Assembly: GCF_014654205.1 (NCBI RefSeq)
Contig: NZ_BNAW01000026.1
Location: 57,408-121,407 of the forward strand
Direction: 5' to 3'
Length of the DNA: 64,000 nucleotides
DNA from: Amycolatopsis bullii
GTDB taxonomy: Bacteria; Actinomycetota; Actinomycetes; Mycobacteriales; Pseudonocardiaceae
The notes beneath the pieces were generated by a model. It worked only from the letters and a program-made list of their open reading frames with translations. It made no database searches and was not told the DNA's origin. How positions within the stretch are numbered: the stretch's first letter is position 1; every line of letters starts with the position of its first letter. Positions 24,081-32,466 of this stretch are shown here, piece by piece. Both the position numbers and the translations under genes were made by a program.

Positions 24081-25712
24081 ATGAGTGGCGAACCCGTGTG
24101 GAGAACAACTTCTGGCTCCGTTTCCCGGCGTCTCTTCATTGCTGGAACTGGTTCTATGTTGGCGAGTGCCGCGCTGGCCGGTCGAGCGTCGGCGCAGCCC
24201 GCCGCGGCGGCCGCGATCAACGACGGCGCCCGCGTGTCCGCGCTGGTGATCGGGTCGGGCTACGGCGGCTCGGTGGCCGCGCTCCGGCTCGCCCAGGCCG
24301 GTGTCGACGTGCAGCTGGTCGAAATGGGCATGGCCTGGGACACCCCGGGCGCCGACGGCAAGATCTTCTGCGCCACGCCCAACCCGGACCAGCGGTCGTT
24401 CTGGTTGCGCACCAGGACGAAACAGCCGTTCTCCAACTTCCTCGGGTTCCCGATCGACAAGGACATCCCGCGCTACACGGGCATCCTCGACGCCGAGGAG
24501 TTCAGCGGGATCACCGTGTACCAGGGCCGCGGCGTCGGCGGCGGCTCGCTCGTCAACGGCGGCATGGCCGTGACGCCGAAGCGGGAGAACTTCGGCGCCA
24601 TCCTGCCCACGGTCGACGCCAACGAGATGTACGACGTCTACTACCCCCGCGCCAACGCCGGCCTCGGGGTCGCCAGCATCCGCCCGGCCTGGTTCGACAG
24701 CACCGACTGGTACCAGTTCGCGCGCGTCGGGCGGAAACAGGCCCAGCGGTCCGGATTCCCGTTCGTGTTCGTGCCGGACGTGTACGACTGGGACTACATG
24801 GAGCAGGAGGCCGCGGGCACCGTCACGAAGTCCGCGCTGGCCGGGGAAATCCTGTTCGGCAACAACTACGGCAAGAAGTCCCTGCAGAAGACCTACCACC
24901 CGAAGATCACCGCGACCGGCCGGGTCACCATCTCGCCGCTGCACCGCGTGACGCAGGTGGTGCCGGCCGCCGGCGGTGGCTACACGGTGACGATCGAGCA
25001 GCTCACCACCACCGGCGCGGTGTCCACGATCAAGACCGTCACCGCGGACACGGTGTTCTTCGCCGCGGGCAGCGTCGGCACGAGCAAGCTGCTGGTCAAG
25101 CTGAAGGCGACCGGCGCGCTGCCGAACCTGAACGGCGAGATCGGCAAGGGCTGGGGTGACAACGGGAACGTGATGGTCGGGCGGGCCAACCACATCTGGG
25201 ACCCGACCGGGGCCTCCCAGTCGACCATCCCGTGCGGCGGCATCGACAACTGGAACGCGGGCGGGGCCTTCGCGGAGGTCGCGCCGCTGCCGACCGGGAT
25301 CGAGACGTGGGCGTCGTTCTACCTGTCGATCACGAAGAACCCGAACCGGGCGCAGTTCACCTGGAACCCGGCCACCCGCGCGGTGGAGCTGAACTGGCAG
25401 ACGGCGTGGAAGCAGCCGTCGATCGACATGGCGAAGACCATCTTCGACAAGATCAACGCGACCGAGGGGACGATCTACCGGACCGACCTCTTCGGCACGT
25501 ACAAGACGTGGGGTGACCATCTCACCTACCACCCGCTCGGCGGCGCGGTGCTCGGCAAGGCGACCGACAACTACGGCAGGCTCGCCGGGTACCAAGGCCT
25601 GTACGCGATCGACGGCTCGCTGATCCCGGGCAACACCAGCGTCAACCCGTTCGTCACCATCACCGCACTGGCGGAACGCAACATCGAGAAGATCATCGCG
25701 CAGGACTTCTAG
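24081..25712 (+). CDS. Secreted cholesterol oxidase (GMC family, non-covalent FAD)
   Basis: 543 residues from an ATG with TGAGGA upstream. A Tat signal (SVSRRLFIAGTGSMLASAALAGRASA) is followed by the FAD dinucleotide fold SALVIGSGYGGSVAALRLAQAGVDVQLVEMG. Further landmarks are YQGRGVGGGSLVNGGMAVTPKRENF, the catalytic His region TYHPLGGAVLGKATDNYGRL and the C-terminal DGSLIPGNTSVNPFVTITALAERNIEKI, which holds the active-site Asn of the Streptomyces/Brevibacterium class I enzyme. Length and motifs match secreted cholesterol oxidases that convert cholesterol to cholest-4-en-3-one with H2O2 release. Convergent with the CMD gene over a hairpin. Confidence 0.94.
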   Translation: MSGEPVWRTTSGSVSRRLFIAGTGSMLASAALAGRASAQPAAAAAINDGARVSALVIGSGYGGSVAALRLAQAGVDVQLVEMGMAWDTPGADGKIFCATPNPDQRSFWLRTRTKQPFSNFLGFPIDKDIPRYTGILDAEEFSGITVYQGRGVGGGSLVNGGMAVTPKRENFGAILPTVDANEMYDVYYPRANAGLGVASIRPAWFDSTDWYQFARVGRKQAQRSGFPFVFVPDVYDWDYMEQEAAGTVTKSALAGEILFGNNYGKKSLQKTYHPKITATGRVTISPLHRVTQVVPAAGGGYTVTIEQLTTTGAVSTIKTVTADTVFFAAGSVGTSKLLVKLKATGALPNLNGEIGKGWGDNGNVMVGRANHIWDPTGASQSTIPCGGIDNWNAGGAFAEVAPLPTGIETWASFYLSITKNPNRAQFTWNPATRAVELNWQTAWKQPSIDMAKTIFDKINATEGTIYRTDLFGTYKTWGDHLTYHPLGGAVLGKATDNYGRLAGYQGLYAIDGSLIPGNTSVNPFVTITALAERNIEKIIAQDF

Positions 25713-25722
25713 CCCGCTGTCT

Positions 25723-25751
25723 CGTGAGGGGCGCCGCCCCCGCCCCTCACG
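25723..25751. terminator. Bidirectional hairpin between convergent genes
   Basis: CGTGAGGGGCG (25723-25733) pairs perfectly with CGCCCCTCACG (25741-25751) around a seven-base C-rich loop, between the cholesterol oxidase stop and the stop of the convergent CMD gene. Confidence 0.8.
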
Positions 25752-26232
25752 ACCGGTGGGACGGGAGGACGCAGACCGTGTCGAGGCCGAGGACGTGGTT
25801 GAGCCGTCCGAAAGCCAGCCAGGCGCCGAGGCTCATGGACAGCTCGACGATCTCCTGCTGGCTGTAGGACGCCGACATCCGCTTCCAGAACTCGTCGTCC
25901 AGGTTGTGGTGGTCGGTCGCGTAGCGCTCGGCGTACTCCGCGGCCAGCCGCGTGCGGTCGTCGAAGCGGTCGGTCGTGCGCCACTCCGACACCGCGTCCG
26001 CGAACTCCGGCTCGACCTTGACGCCGTCGCGCTCGGTGCGCCAGTCGAGGCAGAACACGCAGCCGTTGATCTGCGCGATCCGCAGCCGCGCGGCCTCGAA
26101 CTCGCGCAGGCCCAGCGTCGTGTGCTCGTACACCGCCAGCGAGAACTTCGAAGCGGCGATCCCGATGCCGGGCACCATCTCGCCCCAGACGTACCCGATC
26201 GGGTCCTTGCCCGCCGGGATGTCGATGTTCAC
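25747..26232 (-). CDS. Carboxymuconolactone decarboxylase/AhpD-like protein
   Basis: 161 residues from a GTG overlapping the stop of the upstream dehydrogenase (GTGA). The AhpD-like core is LREFEAARLRIAQINGCVFCLDWRTERD, with the redox CxxC (CVFC), followed by the helix-rich FDDRTRLAAEYAERYATDHHNLDDEFWKRM and EIVELSMSLGAWLAFGRLNHVLGLD. Such proteins act as alkylhydroperoxidases or thiol-disulfide reductants, often with a redox partner. Translational coupling to the oxidoreductase suggests a joint metabolic task. Confidence 0.88.
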   Translation of the reverse strand: MNIDIPAGKDPIGYVWGEMVPGIGIAASKFSLAVYEHTTLGLREFEAARLRIAQINGCVFCLDWRTERDGVKVEPEFADAVSEWRTTDRFDDRTRLAAEYAERYATDHHNLDDEFWKRMSASYSQQEIVELSMSLGAWLAFGRLNHVLGLDTVCVLPSHRS

Positions 26233-27305
26233 GAGCGGCTCCTTCCGAGCTTGCCTGCTGCCGGGCGCAGCGGGACGTCGAGTGCGTCGTAGAGGCCGGG
26301 TTCGGCCGCGGCCAGCCAGTCGATCGCGCCGACCAGGCGGCCGACGGCGGTGGCGTTGCCGCCCGCCGACCGGTTCTCGCCCTCGTCGGTCGCTTCGACG
26401 GTGACCTCGATGCGCGGCCGGCCTTCGATGATCACGCGGTGCGCGCCGTCGCCGCTGGGCGGCGTGGGCCAGTCCGGCGCGCACGACGGGTGGATGCGGG
26501 TGACGTGCTCGATGACGATCCGCGGTTCGCCGTCGACGATGCCCTGCACCTCGAACCGGACCGCGCCCTGGGTGCCCTTCTCGAACTCGCCCATGGTCCG
26601 CGTGGTCACGGTCTCGTCCAGCGGACGCCGGTCCAGCGTCTCGCGCAACTCGGCGACCTCGACGCCGAGGCCGCGCGCGATCAGCCGCACCTGCCCGCCC
26701 CAGACCATCGACGGCACGCCGGTCATCAGCATCGGCGGGTCGTACTCCATCGGCTGGCCCATTCCGACCAGGTACCGGACGGAGTCGGGCTGCTCGTACG
26801 TCGAGTAGTCGAAGATCTCCTGGCAGCGGACGACGTCGACGTCGGTGCCGAGCCCGCTGATCAGCAGCGGCAGCACGTCGTTGCCCCAGCCCGGGTCGAC
26901 GCCGGAGACGAACAGCGAGCCGCCGCCGTCCTTGATCGCCGCGAGCACCGGGTTCCGCAGCTCTTCCGGTGCGTTCCGCTGGTCGTAGAGCGGGTACAGG
27001 GCCGGGGTCACGACGACCGCGCCCGCCCGGACCGCCCGCACGATGTCGGCGAGCGCGTCGTCGAACCGGACGTCCCCCGAAGCCGCGTACACGACCGCCC
27101 GCGGGCTCGCCGCCAGGACGGCCTCGATGTCGTCCGTCGCGGCCACCCCCAGTGAGTCGACTCCGGCCAGCTCACCGGCGTCCTTGCCGACCTTCGCGGG
27201 GTCGTGGACCAGTACCGAGGTGAGCTTCAGCGCCGGATGGGCGTCGACCGCCCGGATTGCCGCACGGCCGACGTTGCCCGTGCCCCACACCACCGTGGAG
27301 ATCAT
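26229..27305 (-). CDS. NAD(P)-binding dehydrogenase of DapB-like/amine dehydrogenase family
   Basis: 358 residues with an N-terminal Rossmann fold (TVVWGTGNVGRAAIRAVDAHPALKLTSVLVHD) and a DapB/diaminopimelate-dehydrogenase-like overall plan. DPGWGNDVLPLLISGLGTDVDVVRCQEIFDYSTYEQPDSV is the most conserved internal segment of these actinobacterial proteins, usually annotated as dihydrodipicolinate reductase-like. It is not the lysine-pathway DapB, which is shorter. The substrate is unknown. First gene of a two-gene operon with the CMD protein; divergent from ilvD. Confidence 0.8.
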   Translation of the reverse strand: MISTVVWGTGNVGRAAIRAVDAHPALKLTSVLVHDPAKVGKDAGELAGVDSLGVAATDDIEAVLAASPRAVVYAASGDVRFDDALADIVRAVRAGAVVVTPALYPLYDQRNAPEELRNPVLAAIKDGGGSLFVSGVDPGWGNDVLPLLISGLGTDVDVVRCQEIFDYSTYEQPDSVRYLVGMGQPMEYDPPMLMTGVPSMVWGGQVRLIARGLGVEVAELRETLDRRPLDETVTTRTMGEFEKGTQGAVRFEVQGIVDGEPRIVIEHVTRIHPSCAPDWPTPPSGDGAHRVIIEGRPRIEVTVEATDEGENRSAGGNATAVGRLVGAIDWLAAAEPGLYDALDVPLRPAAGKLGRSRS

Positions 27306-27418
27306 GGGCCGAGTTTTCGCCGGTGCGCACGCGCGAGGGTAGGAAATCGTTCCGGCCAGCGGACCGCCCGTCCGTTGGTAACATGACCAGCGCCCGAACG
27401 TCGTATCGGAGGCCCGCG

Positions 27419-29110
27419 ATGACGATCGACCCGAAGCCCCGCAGCCGCACGGTGACCGACGGAATCGAGGCCGCGCCCGCGCGCGGCATGCTCCGCGCGG
27501 TCGGGATGGGCGACGGCGACTGGCAGAAACCGATCATCGGCGTCGCCAGTTCGTGGAACGAGATCACGCCGTGCAACCTGTCCCTGGACCGGCTGGCGCA
27601 GGCGTCGAAGGAAGGCGTGCACGCGGCCGGCGGCTACCCGCTGCAGTTCGGCACCATCTCGGTGTCCGACGGAATCTCCATGGGCCACGACGGCATGCAC
27701 TTCTCGCTGGTCTCCCGCGAGGTCATCGCCGACTCGGTCGAGACGGTGATGCAGGCCGAGCGGCTCGACGGCTCGATCCTGCTGGCCGGCTGCGACAAGT
27801 CGCTGCCGGGCATGCTGATGGCCGCCGCGCGCCTCGACCTGGCCTCGGTGTTCCTCTACGCGGGCACGATCGCCCCCGGCTGGGTGAAGCTCACTGACGG
27901 CACCGAGAAGGACGTCACCCTCATCGACGCCTTCGAGGCGGTCGGTGCCTGCCGGGCCGGACGCATGAAGAACGCCGACCTCGACCGCATCGAGCGGGCC
28001 ATCTGCCCCGGTGAGGGCGCCTGCGGCGGCATGTACACCGCGAACACGATGGCGTCGGCCGCCGAGGCCATGGGGATGAGCATGCCGGGCTCGGCCGCGC
28101 CGCCGTCCGCGGACCGCCGCCGCGACCACTACGCCCACCTGTCCGGGGAAGCCGTCGTCGGCCTGCTCGAAAAGGGCATCACCGCCCGCGACATCCTCAC
28201 GCGGGAGGCGTTCGAGAACGCCATCACCGTGGTCATGGCCCTCGGTGGTTCGACCAATGCCGTGCTGCACCTGCTGGCCATCGCGCACGAGGCCAAGGTC
28301 GAGCTGACCCTGGACGACTTCAACCGCGTCGGCGACCGGGTCCCGCACCTGGGCGACCTGAAGCCGTTCGGCAAGTACGTCATGAACGACATCGACCGCC
28401 ACGGCGGCATCCCGGTGCTGATGAAGGCCCTGCTGGACGAGGGCCTGATCCACGGCGACGCGCTCACCGTCACCGGCCGCACGGTGGCCGAGAACCTCGC
28501 CGAGCTCGACCCCGACCCGATCGACGGCGAGGTCCTGCGCGGCCTGGACAACCCGCTGCACCCGACCGGCGGCATCACCATCCTGCGCGGCTCGCTCGCG
28601 CCGGAGGGCGCGGTCGTGAAGTCCGCGGGCTTCGACACGGCCAACTTCGAGGGCCCGGCGCGCGTGTTCGAGCGCGAGCAGGAGGCCATGGCGGCGCTGA
28701 ACGAGGGGCGGATCGAAGCCGGCGACGTCGTCGTCATCCGCTACGAAGGCCCCAAGGGCGGTCCGGGGATGCGGGAGATGCTGGCGATCACCGCGGCGAT
28801 CAAGGGCGCCGGGCTGGGCAAGGACGTCCTCCTGCTGACCGACGGCCGGTTCTCCGGCGGCACCACCGGCCTGTGCATCGGCCACGTCGCGCCCGAGGCG
28901 GTCGACGGCGGCCCGATCGCGTTCGTCCGCACCGGCGACCGGATCGCCGTCGACATCAAGGCGCGCAGCATCGACCTGCTGGTCGACGCGGCCGAGCTGG
29001 CCCGGCGCCGCGAAGGCTGGGAGCCGCTGCCGAACAAGTTCCCGGAAGGTGTGCTCGGCAAGTACGTCAAGCTGGTGCGGTCGTCGTCCTACGGGGCCGT
29101 CACGAGCTGA
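27419..29110 (+). CDS. ilvD: Dihydroxy-acid dehydratase
   Basis: 563 residues from an ATG with GGAGG six bases upstream. It dehydrates 2,3-dihydroxy-isovalerate and 2,3-dihydroxy-3-methylvalerate to the oxo acids in valine and isoleucine synthesis. Fe-S ligand cysteines appear in SWNEITPCNLSL, LLAGCDKSLPGML and GEGACGGMYTANTMASAAEAMGMS. The substrate-site segment GRFSGGTTGLCIGHVAPEA is intact near the C-terminus. Length and motifs are standard for IlvD. It stands alone; no other ilv gene is in the window. The last 22 bases overlap the convergent acyl-CoA synthetase gene. Confidence 0.97.
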   Translation: MTIDPKPRSRTVTDGIEAAPARGMLRAVGMGDGDWQKPIIGVASSWNEITPCNLSLDRLAQASKEGVHAAGGYPLQFGTISVSDGISMGHDGMHFSLVSREVIADSVETVMQAERLDGSILLAGCDKSLPGMLMAAARLDLASVFLYAGTIAPGWVKLTDGTEKDVTLIDAFEAVGACRAGRMKNADLDRIERAICPGEGACGGMYTANTMASAAEAMGMSMPGSAAPPSADRRRDHYAHLSGEAVVGLLEKGITARDILTREAFENAITVVMALGGSTNAVLHLLAIAHEAKVELTLDDFNRVGDRVPHLGDLKPFGKYVMNDIDRHGGIPVLMKALLDEGLIHGDALTVTGRTVAENLAELDPDPIDGEVLRGLDNPLHPTGGITILRGSLAPEGAVVKSAGFDTANFEGPARVFEREQEAMAALNEGRIEAGDVVVIRYEGPKGGPGMREMLAITAAIKGAGLGKDVLLLTDGRFSGGTTGLCIGHVAPEAVDGGPIAFVRTGDRIAVDIKARSIDLLVDAAELARRREGWEPLPNKFPEGVLGKYVKLVRSSSYGAVTS

Positions 29111-30447
29111 GCGAGGGCGCGCTTGTCGACCTTGCCCACGTCGGTGAGCGGCAGCGCGTCGGCGAAGTCCACTCGCGCCGGGACGTAGTGCTCTTGGCCG
29201 AAGGTCTTCCGGGCGTGCGCCTTCAGGTCGGCCGCCGTGACTTCGCTCGTCGCGACGACGACGGCGTGCAGCCGATCGCCGTGGCCGAAGACGGCCGCGC
29301 TCCGCACCGCCGGGTGCGCCTGGAGGGCGTGTTCGACGACGGTGGTGGGGACCTTCGTGCCGTGCTCGCCGACCACGACGACGTCGTCCGCGCGGCCGAG
29401 CAGGTAGAGGTAGCCCTCGTCGTCGAAGCGGCCGAGGTCACCGGTGCGCAGCCAGCCCGCGCCGATCTCCGGGCCGCCGAGATAACCGTCCATCATGGAC
29501 AGTCCGCGGACTTCGACCTCGCCGTCGCCGGTGATCCGGGCCTCCATGCCGGGCACGATCCGGCCGACCGAGCCCAGCCGCTCCGGCCGGTCGGCCAGCT
29601 CGGCGGCGGAGATGCTCGCGATCATCGGCGCCTCCGTGAGGCCGTAGCCTTGGCCGACGACCGGCCCGAAGACGTCGAGCGCCTGCGCGAGCCGGTGGGG
29701 CGGCAGTGGCGCGGCGCCGAGTGAGAGCGAGCGGACGCTGGTGAGATCGGTTTCCGGGCGCTTCGGGTGGTCCAGGACGGCGGCCAGGCGCGGCGGGGTG
29801 AGCGAGAGCGTGTCGATCCGGTGCGCCTGGATCGCGTCGAGGACCGCTCCTGCGTCGAAACCGTCCTGGATGACGACGGTGTCCCGCCGCAGCAGCGCGC
29901 CGAGCACGGTGGCGTTGCCGGTCATGTGCGTCATCGGAGCGACCAGCAGCGTGCGGCCCGGGCCGTCCGGCGACGGCGTGAAGATGTGCGCCATGCCGTC
30001 GTAGATGCCGCTGTGGCGGATCAGCTTGGGGCTGCCGGTGGTGCCGCCGGTGGGGAACAGCAGGCGCGCGGCTTCCGGCGGGTTCAGCGGCTCGGGATCG
30101 CCGTCGAGGTCGTCGAGGGTGCGGACGTCACCCGCGGGCCAGGCGTGCGGGCGGTCGGTGACGACGGTGGCGCCGCTCGCCGCGGCGAGCCGGTCGGCGA
30201 TCGGAGCGGAGGCGGGGACCAGGAGGACGGTCGCGCCGCGGAGGAGGCCCGCCAGCTGGACGAGGACCGTCTCGGGCCGGTTGCGCAGGTCGACGGCGAG
30301 GGTGGCTTCGGTTTCCCCGAGGCCGCCGTGGAGCCGGCGCAGGCGGGCGCGGGCCTGGTGGTAGGTGGTGACGCCGTCGTGGACGAAGAGCGGGCGATCA
30401 CCGCCGTCGTCGAGGGCGGCGAGGACCTTCGTCAGGAAGAAGCTCAC
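29089..30447 (-). CDS. AMP-binding acyl-CoA synthetase/ligase
   Basis: 452 residues, slightly short for the ANL superfamily (usually 500-560) because the N-terminal part is compact. A3 is RLLFPTGGTTGSPKLI, A5 is VGQGYGLTEAPMI, A7/A8 are GWLRTGDLGRFDDEGYLYLLGRADDVVV, and the catalytic A10 lysine is in PLTDVGKVDKRAL. It adenylates a carboxylate and probably transfers it to CoA; the substrate is not readable. A simple SsgA gene lies just upstream on the same strand, 13 bases away, so co-transcription is possible. Confidence 0.9.
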   Translation of the reverse strand: MSFFLTKVLAALDDGGDRPLFVHDGVTTYHQARARLRRLHGGLGETEATLAVDLRNRPETVLVQLAGLLRGATVLLVPASAPIADRLAAASGATVVTDRPHAWPAGDVRTLDDLDGDPEPLNPPEAARLLFPTGGTTGSPKLIRHSGIYDGMAHIFTPSPDGPGRTLLVAPMTHMTGNATVLGALLRRDTVVIQDGFDAGAVLDAIQAHRIDTLSLTPPRLAAVLDHPKRPETDLTSVRSLSLGAAPLPPHRLAQALDVFGPVVGQGYGLTEAPMIASISAAELADRPERLGSVGRIVPGMEARITGDGEVEVRGLSMMDGYLGGPEIGAGWLRTGDLGRFDDEGYLYLLGRADDVVVVGEHGTKVPTTVVEHALQAHPAVRSAAVFGHGDRLHAVVVATSEVTAADLKAHARKTFGQEHYVPARVDFADALPLTDVGKVDKRALAQLVTAP

Positions 30448-30460
30448 CTGGGGACGGTAC

Positions 30461-30874
30461 TCAGTCCTGGTAGGAGAGCTTCGCCAGTTCCTCGTCGAAG
30501 TCGAACCAGTCGCTCTCGCTGCCGGCCGGGATGACGTCGTAGGTGCGGTCGAGGAAGGCGGCGATCTCCTTGGCGGGCGCTTCGAGCACGGCGGCGCCGT
30601 CGGGGGAGCTCAGCTCGACGACGACCAGCGCGGGGTCGCCGGCGGGCCCGATGCGCACGTCGCCGTCGCCGCAGCGGGCCAGCAGGCCGTCGGCGAGCAG
30701 GTCGCGGCCGAAGAGCCACCGGACCGCGCTCGGGCCGGCGTGCAGCACCACGGCGACCGCGTACGGGTCGCTGGTGTCGTACTCCAGCTCGGCCGGCACC
30801 GGCCGCGGCCCGGCCCCGAAGGTGCGCAGGGCGAAGTCGATGCGGGCGCTGGTGACGTTGTTGGGGTCGGTCAT
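30461..30874 (-). CDS. SsgA family sporulation/cell-division regulator
   Basis: 137 residues with the SALP-family core: VPAELEYDTSDPYAVAVVLHAGPSAVRWLFGRDLLADGLLARCGDGDVRIGP, then VVVELSSPDGAAVLEAPAKEIAAFLDRTYDVIPAGSES. SsgA-like proteins occur only in morphologically complex actinobacteria. They help position FtsZ and control septum or cell-wall events (SsgB recruits FtsZ in Streptomyces). Which member this is cannot be decided here. Presence in this genome fits a filamentous host. Confidence 0.93.
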   Translation of the reverse strand: MTDPNNVTSARIDFALRTFGAGPRPVPAELEYDTSDPYAVAVVLHAGPSAVRWLFGRDLLADGLLARCGDGDVRIGPAGDPALVVVELSSPDGAAVLEAPAKEIAAFLDRTYDVIPAGSESDWFDFDEELAKLSYQD

Positions 30875-31192
30875 CGGACCTCTTTGCTACTCGTCGGTTA
30901 ACTTCGTCTGGTTCCAGGGATAACCCATAGTCAGTTCAACGCCCAGCGATCCGAATAACTTTCACACGCGAGGGTGATCAAGAAGTGGCCGAGGTCACCG
31001 TCCGCGTGGCCAAACGGGCAACCACCTCACTGATCGTGACCGATGGTGACAGGAGTTCGGAGCCGCGTCGCTGCCGGATGGGTCCCGCCGCCGGATTTGG
31101 GCCGTCCGGGTGGGAAGGGTCACCAAGCCCAGTCCGGTCCGCCGTCCGGCCGCGAATCCCGGGCAAGTCAGGGGTGACGTGGAGGATCCGGC
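30875..31192. other. 318-bp divergent promoter region between ssgA-like gene and sigK
   Basis: Holds the promoters of both genes. An AT-richer stretch (GGGATAACCCATAGTC then GATCCGAATAACTTTC at 30918-30963) stands out. The CCGAAT at 30951-30956 resembles the -10 element recalled for mycobacterial SigK promoters, and CGAAT recurs upstream of the fasciclin gene (34002-34006). A CCATAG lies upstream, but the spacing of 20 bases is longer than expected. No gene is supported here. Confidence 0.4.
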
Positions 31193-31789
31193 ATGGGTGA
31201 GCGAGGGCGGCTGCGGCTGCCACCGGACGAGGTGCCGGCGTCCGCGCCGAGCGCCGAAGAGCTGCTCAGTCGGGTGGCGGCGGGTGACGAGACGGCGTTC
31301 GCGTCGCTCTACGACCTCGTCGCCGGCCCGGTGCTCGGCCTCGCGACGCGCGTGCTGCGCAGTCATGCGCAGGCCGAGGAAGTGGCGCAGGAGGTGCTGG
31401 TGGAGGTGTGGCGCAAGGCCACGCGGTACGAGCCGGAGCGCGGCAGCGCGCTGTCGTGGGTGCTGACCATCGCCCACCGCCGGGCCGTGGACCGCGTGCG
31501 CGCGCACCAGGCCGGCGTCGACCGCGAGGAGCGGGCCGGCCTGATGGACGTGCGGCGGCCGTTCGACGAGGTCACCGAGTCCACTTTGGCCGGTCTGGAG
31601 CAGCAGCGGGTGCGGCAGTGCCTGGCCGCGCTGACCGAGCTGCAGCGCGAGTCGATCGTGCTGGCCTACTACAACGGCTACACCTACCCCGAGGTCGCCG
31701 AGGTGCTGAAGGTGGCGCCGGGCACGGTGAAGACCCGCATCCGCGACGGCCTGATCCGGCTGCGCGACTGCCTGGGGGTGGACCGATGA
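31193..31789 (+). CDS. sigK: ECF sigma factor SigK
   Basis: 198 residues from an ATG with GGAGG upstream. Region 2 is LLSRVAAGDETAFASLYDLVAGPVLGLATRVLRSHAQAEEVAQEVLVEVWRKATRYEPERGSALSWVLTIAHRRAVDRVR, and region 4 is LTELQRESIVLAYYNGYTYPEVAEVLKVAPGTVKTRIRDGLIRLRDCLG. The sequence and the coupled anti-sigma partner identify the SigK (ECF19) group. In Mycobacterium tuberculosis SigK controls MPT70/MPT83 and neighbours; here the counterparts are encoded directly downstream. The stop overlaps the rskA start (ATGA). Confidence 0.93.
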   Translation: MGERGRLRLPPDEVPASAPSAEELLSRVAAGDETAFASLYDLVAGPVLGLATRVLRSHAQAEEVAQEVLVEVWRKATRYEPERGSALSWVLTIAHRRAVDRVRAHQAGVDREERAGLMDVRRPFDEVTESTLAGLEQQRVRQCLAALTELQRESIVLAYYNGYTYPEVAEVLKVAPGTVKTRIRDGLIRLRDCLGVDR

Positions 31790-32466
31790 CCGCCGAGCTG
31801 CACACGCTGACCGGGGCCTACGCCCTGGACGCGGTGTCCGACGTGGACCGCGCGGAGTTCGAACGCCACCTCGGCGCATGCCCCGCCTGCGGCCAGGAGG
31901 TGGCCGAGCTGCGGGCGACCGGCGCGCGGCTCGCCGTGGCCACCGCGGTGGACCCGCCGCCGTTGCTGAAGGTGTCGGTGCTCGCCGAGGTGGCCCGCAC
32001 TCGTCAGCTGCCGCCGCGGGTGCCGGTGGTCCGGCGGTTGAACCGGGCCAGGACGTGGCAGGTGCGCGTGTCGCTCTTCGGCGCGGCCGCCGCGGCCCTG
32101 GTGGCGGTCCTGTTCGGGGTCACCAGGACGCCCGCGCCCGTCGACTCGGTGCTGAGCGCGCCGGACGCGACCGCGATCCAGGCGGTCGGCGAAGGGCACG
32201 CCACCCTCGTCGTCTCGCGCAGCCGTCACCAGGCCGTGCTGCTCGCGTCGGACCTGCCCGCGCTCGACGCCGGGCACGTCTACCAGGTGTGGCTGATCGG
32301 CAGCGGAGGTGCGCGCTCGGCCGGGCTGATGTCGACCGAGAAGTCCCAGCGGATGCTCGTGGCCGACCTCCCGGCGGACGTCGACCGGATCGGGATCACC
32401 GTCGAGCCCGCCGGGGGTTCGGACGGCCCCACCACCCCCGCCGTCACCAGGATTTCCCTTGCGTAG
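31786..32466 (+). CDS. rskA: Anti-sigma-K factor RskA
   Basis: 226 residues. The N-terminal zinc-finger-like anti-sigma domain reads LHTLTGAYALDAVSDVDRAEFERHLGACPACGQEVAELRATGARLA (H-x3-C-x2-C pattern). A single membrane helix (VSLFGAAAAALVAVLFGV, about 98-115) leads to an extracytoplasmic RskA domain: HATLVVSRSRHQAVLLASDLPALDAGHVYQVWLIGSGGARSAGLMS. In mycobacteria regulated intramembrane proteolysis by Rip1 cleaves RskA to free SigK. ATGA coupling to sigK ensures matched synthesis. Its last bases overlap the TTG start of the molybdopterin oxidoreductase. Confidence 0.93.
   Translation: MTAELHTLTGAYALDAVSDVDRAEFERHLGACPACGQEVAELRATGARLAVATAVDPPPLLKVSVLAEVARTRQLPPRVPVVRRLNRARTWQVRVSLFGAAAAALVAVLFGVTRTPAPVDSVLSAPDATAIQAVGEGHATLVVSRSRHQAVLLASDLPALDAGHVYQVWLIGSGGARSAGLMSTEKSQRMLVADLPADVDRIGITVEPAGGSDGPTTPAVTRISLA

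Noticed and set aside
30925..30956. SigK autoregulatory promoter (CCATAG...CCGAAT)
   Set aside because: The -10-like element is good, but the -35 match is weak and the spacing of 20 bases is too long for a firm call; left as a note in the intergenic entry.
30985..31200. 71-codon frame upstream of sigK
   Set aside because: No RBS, no recognisable domain, and it covers the sigK promoter and start region.
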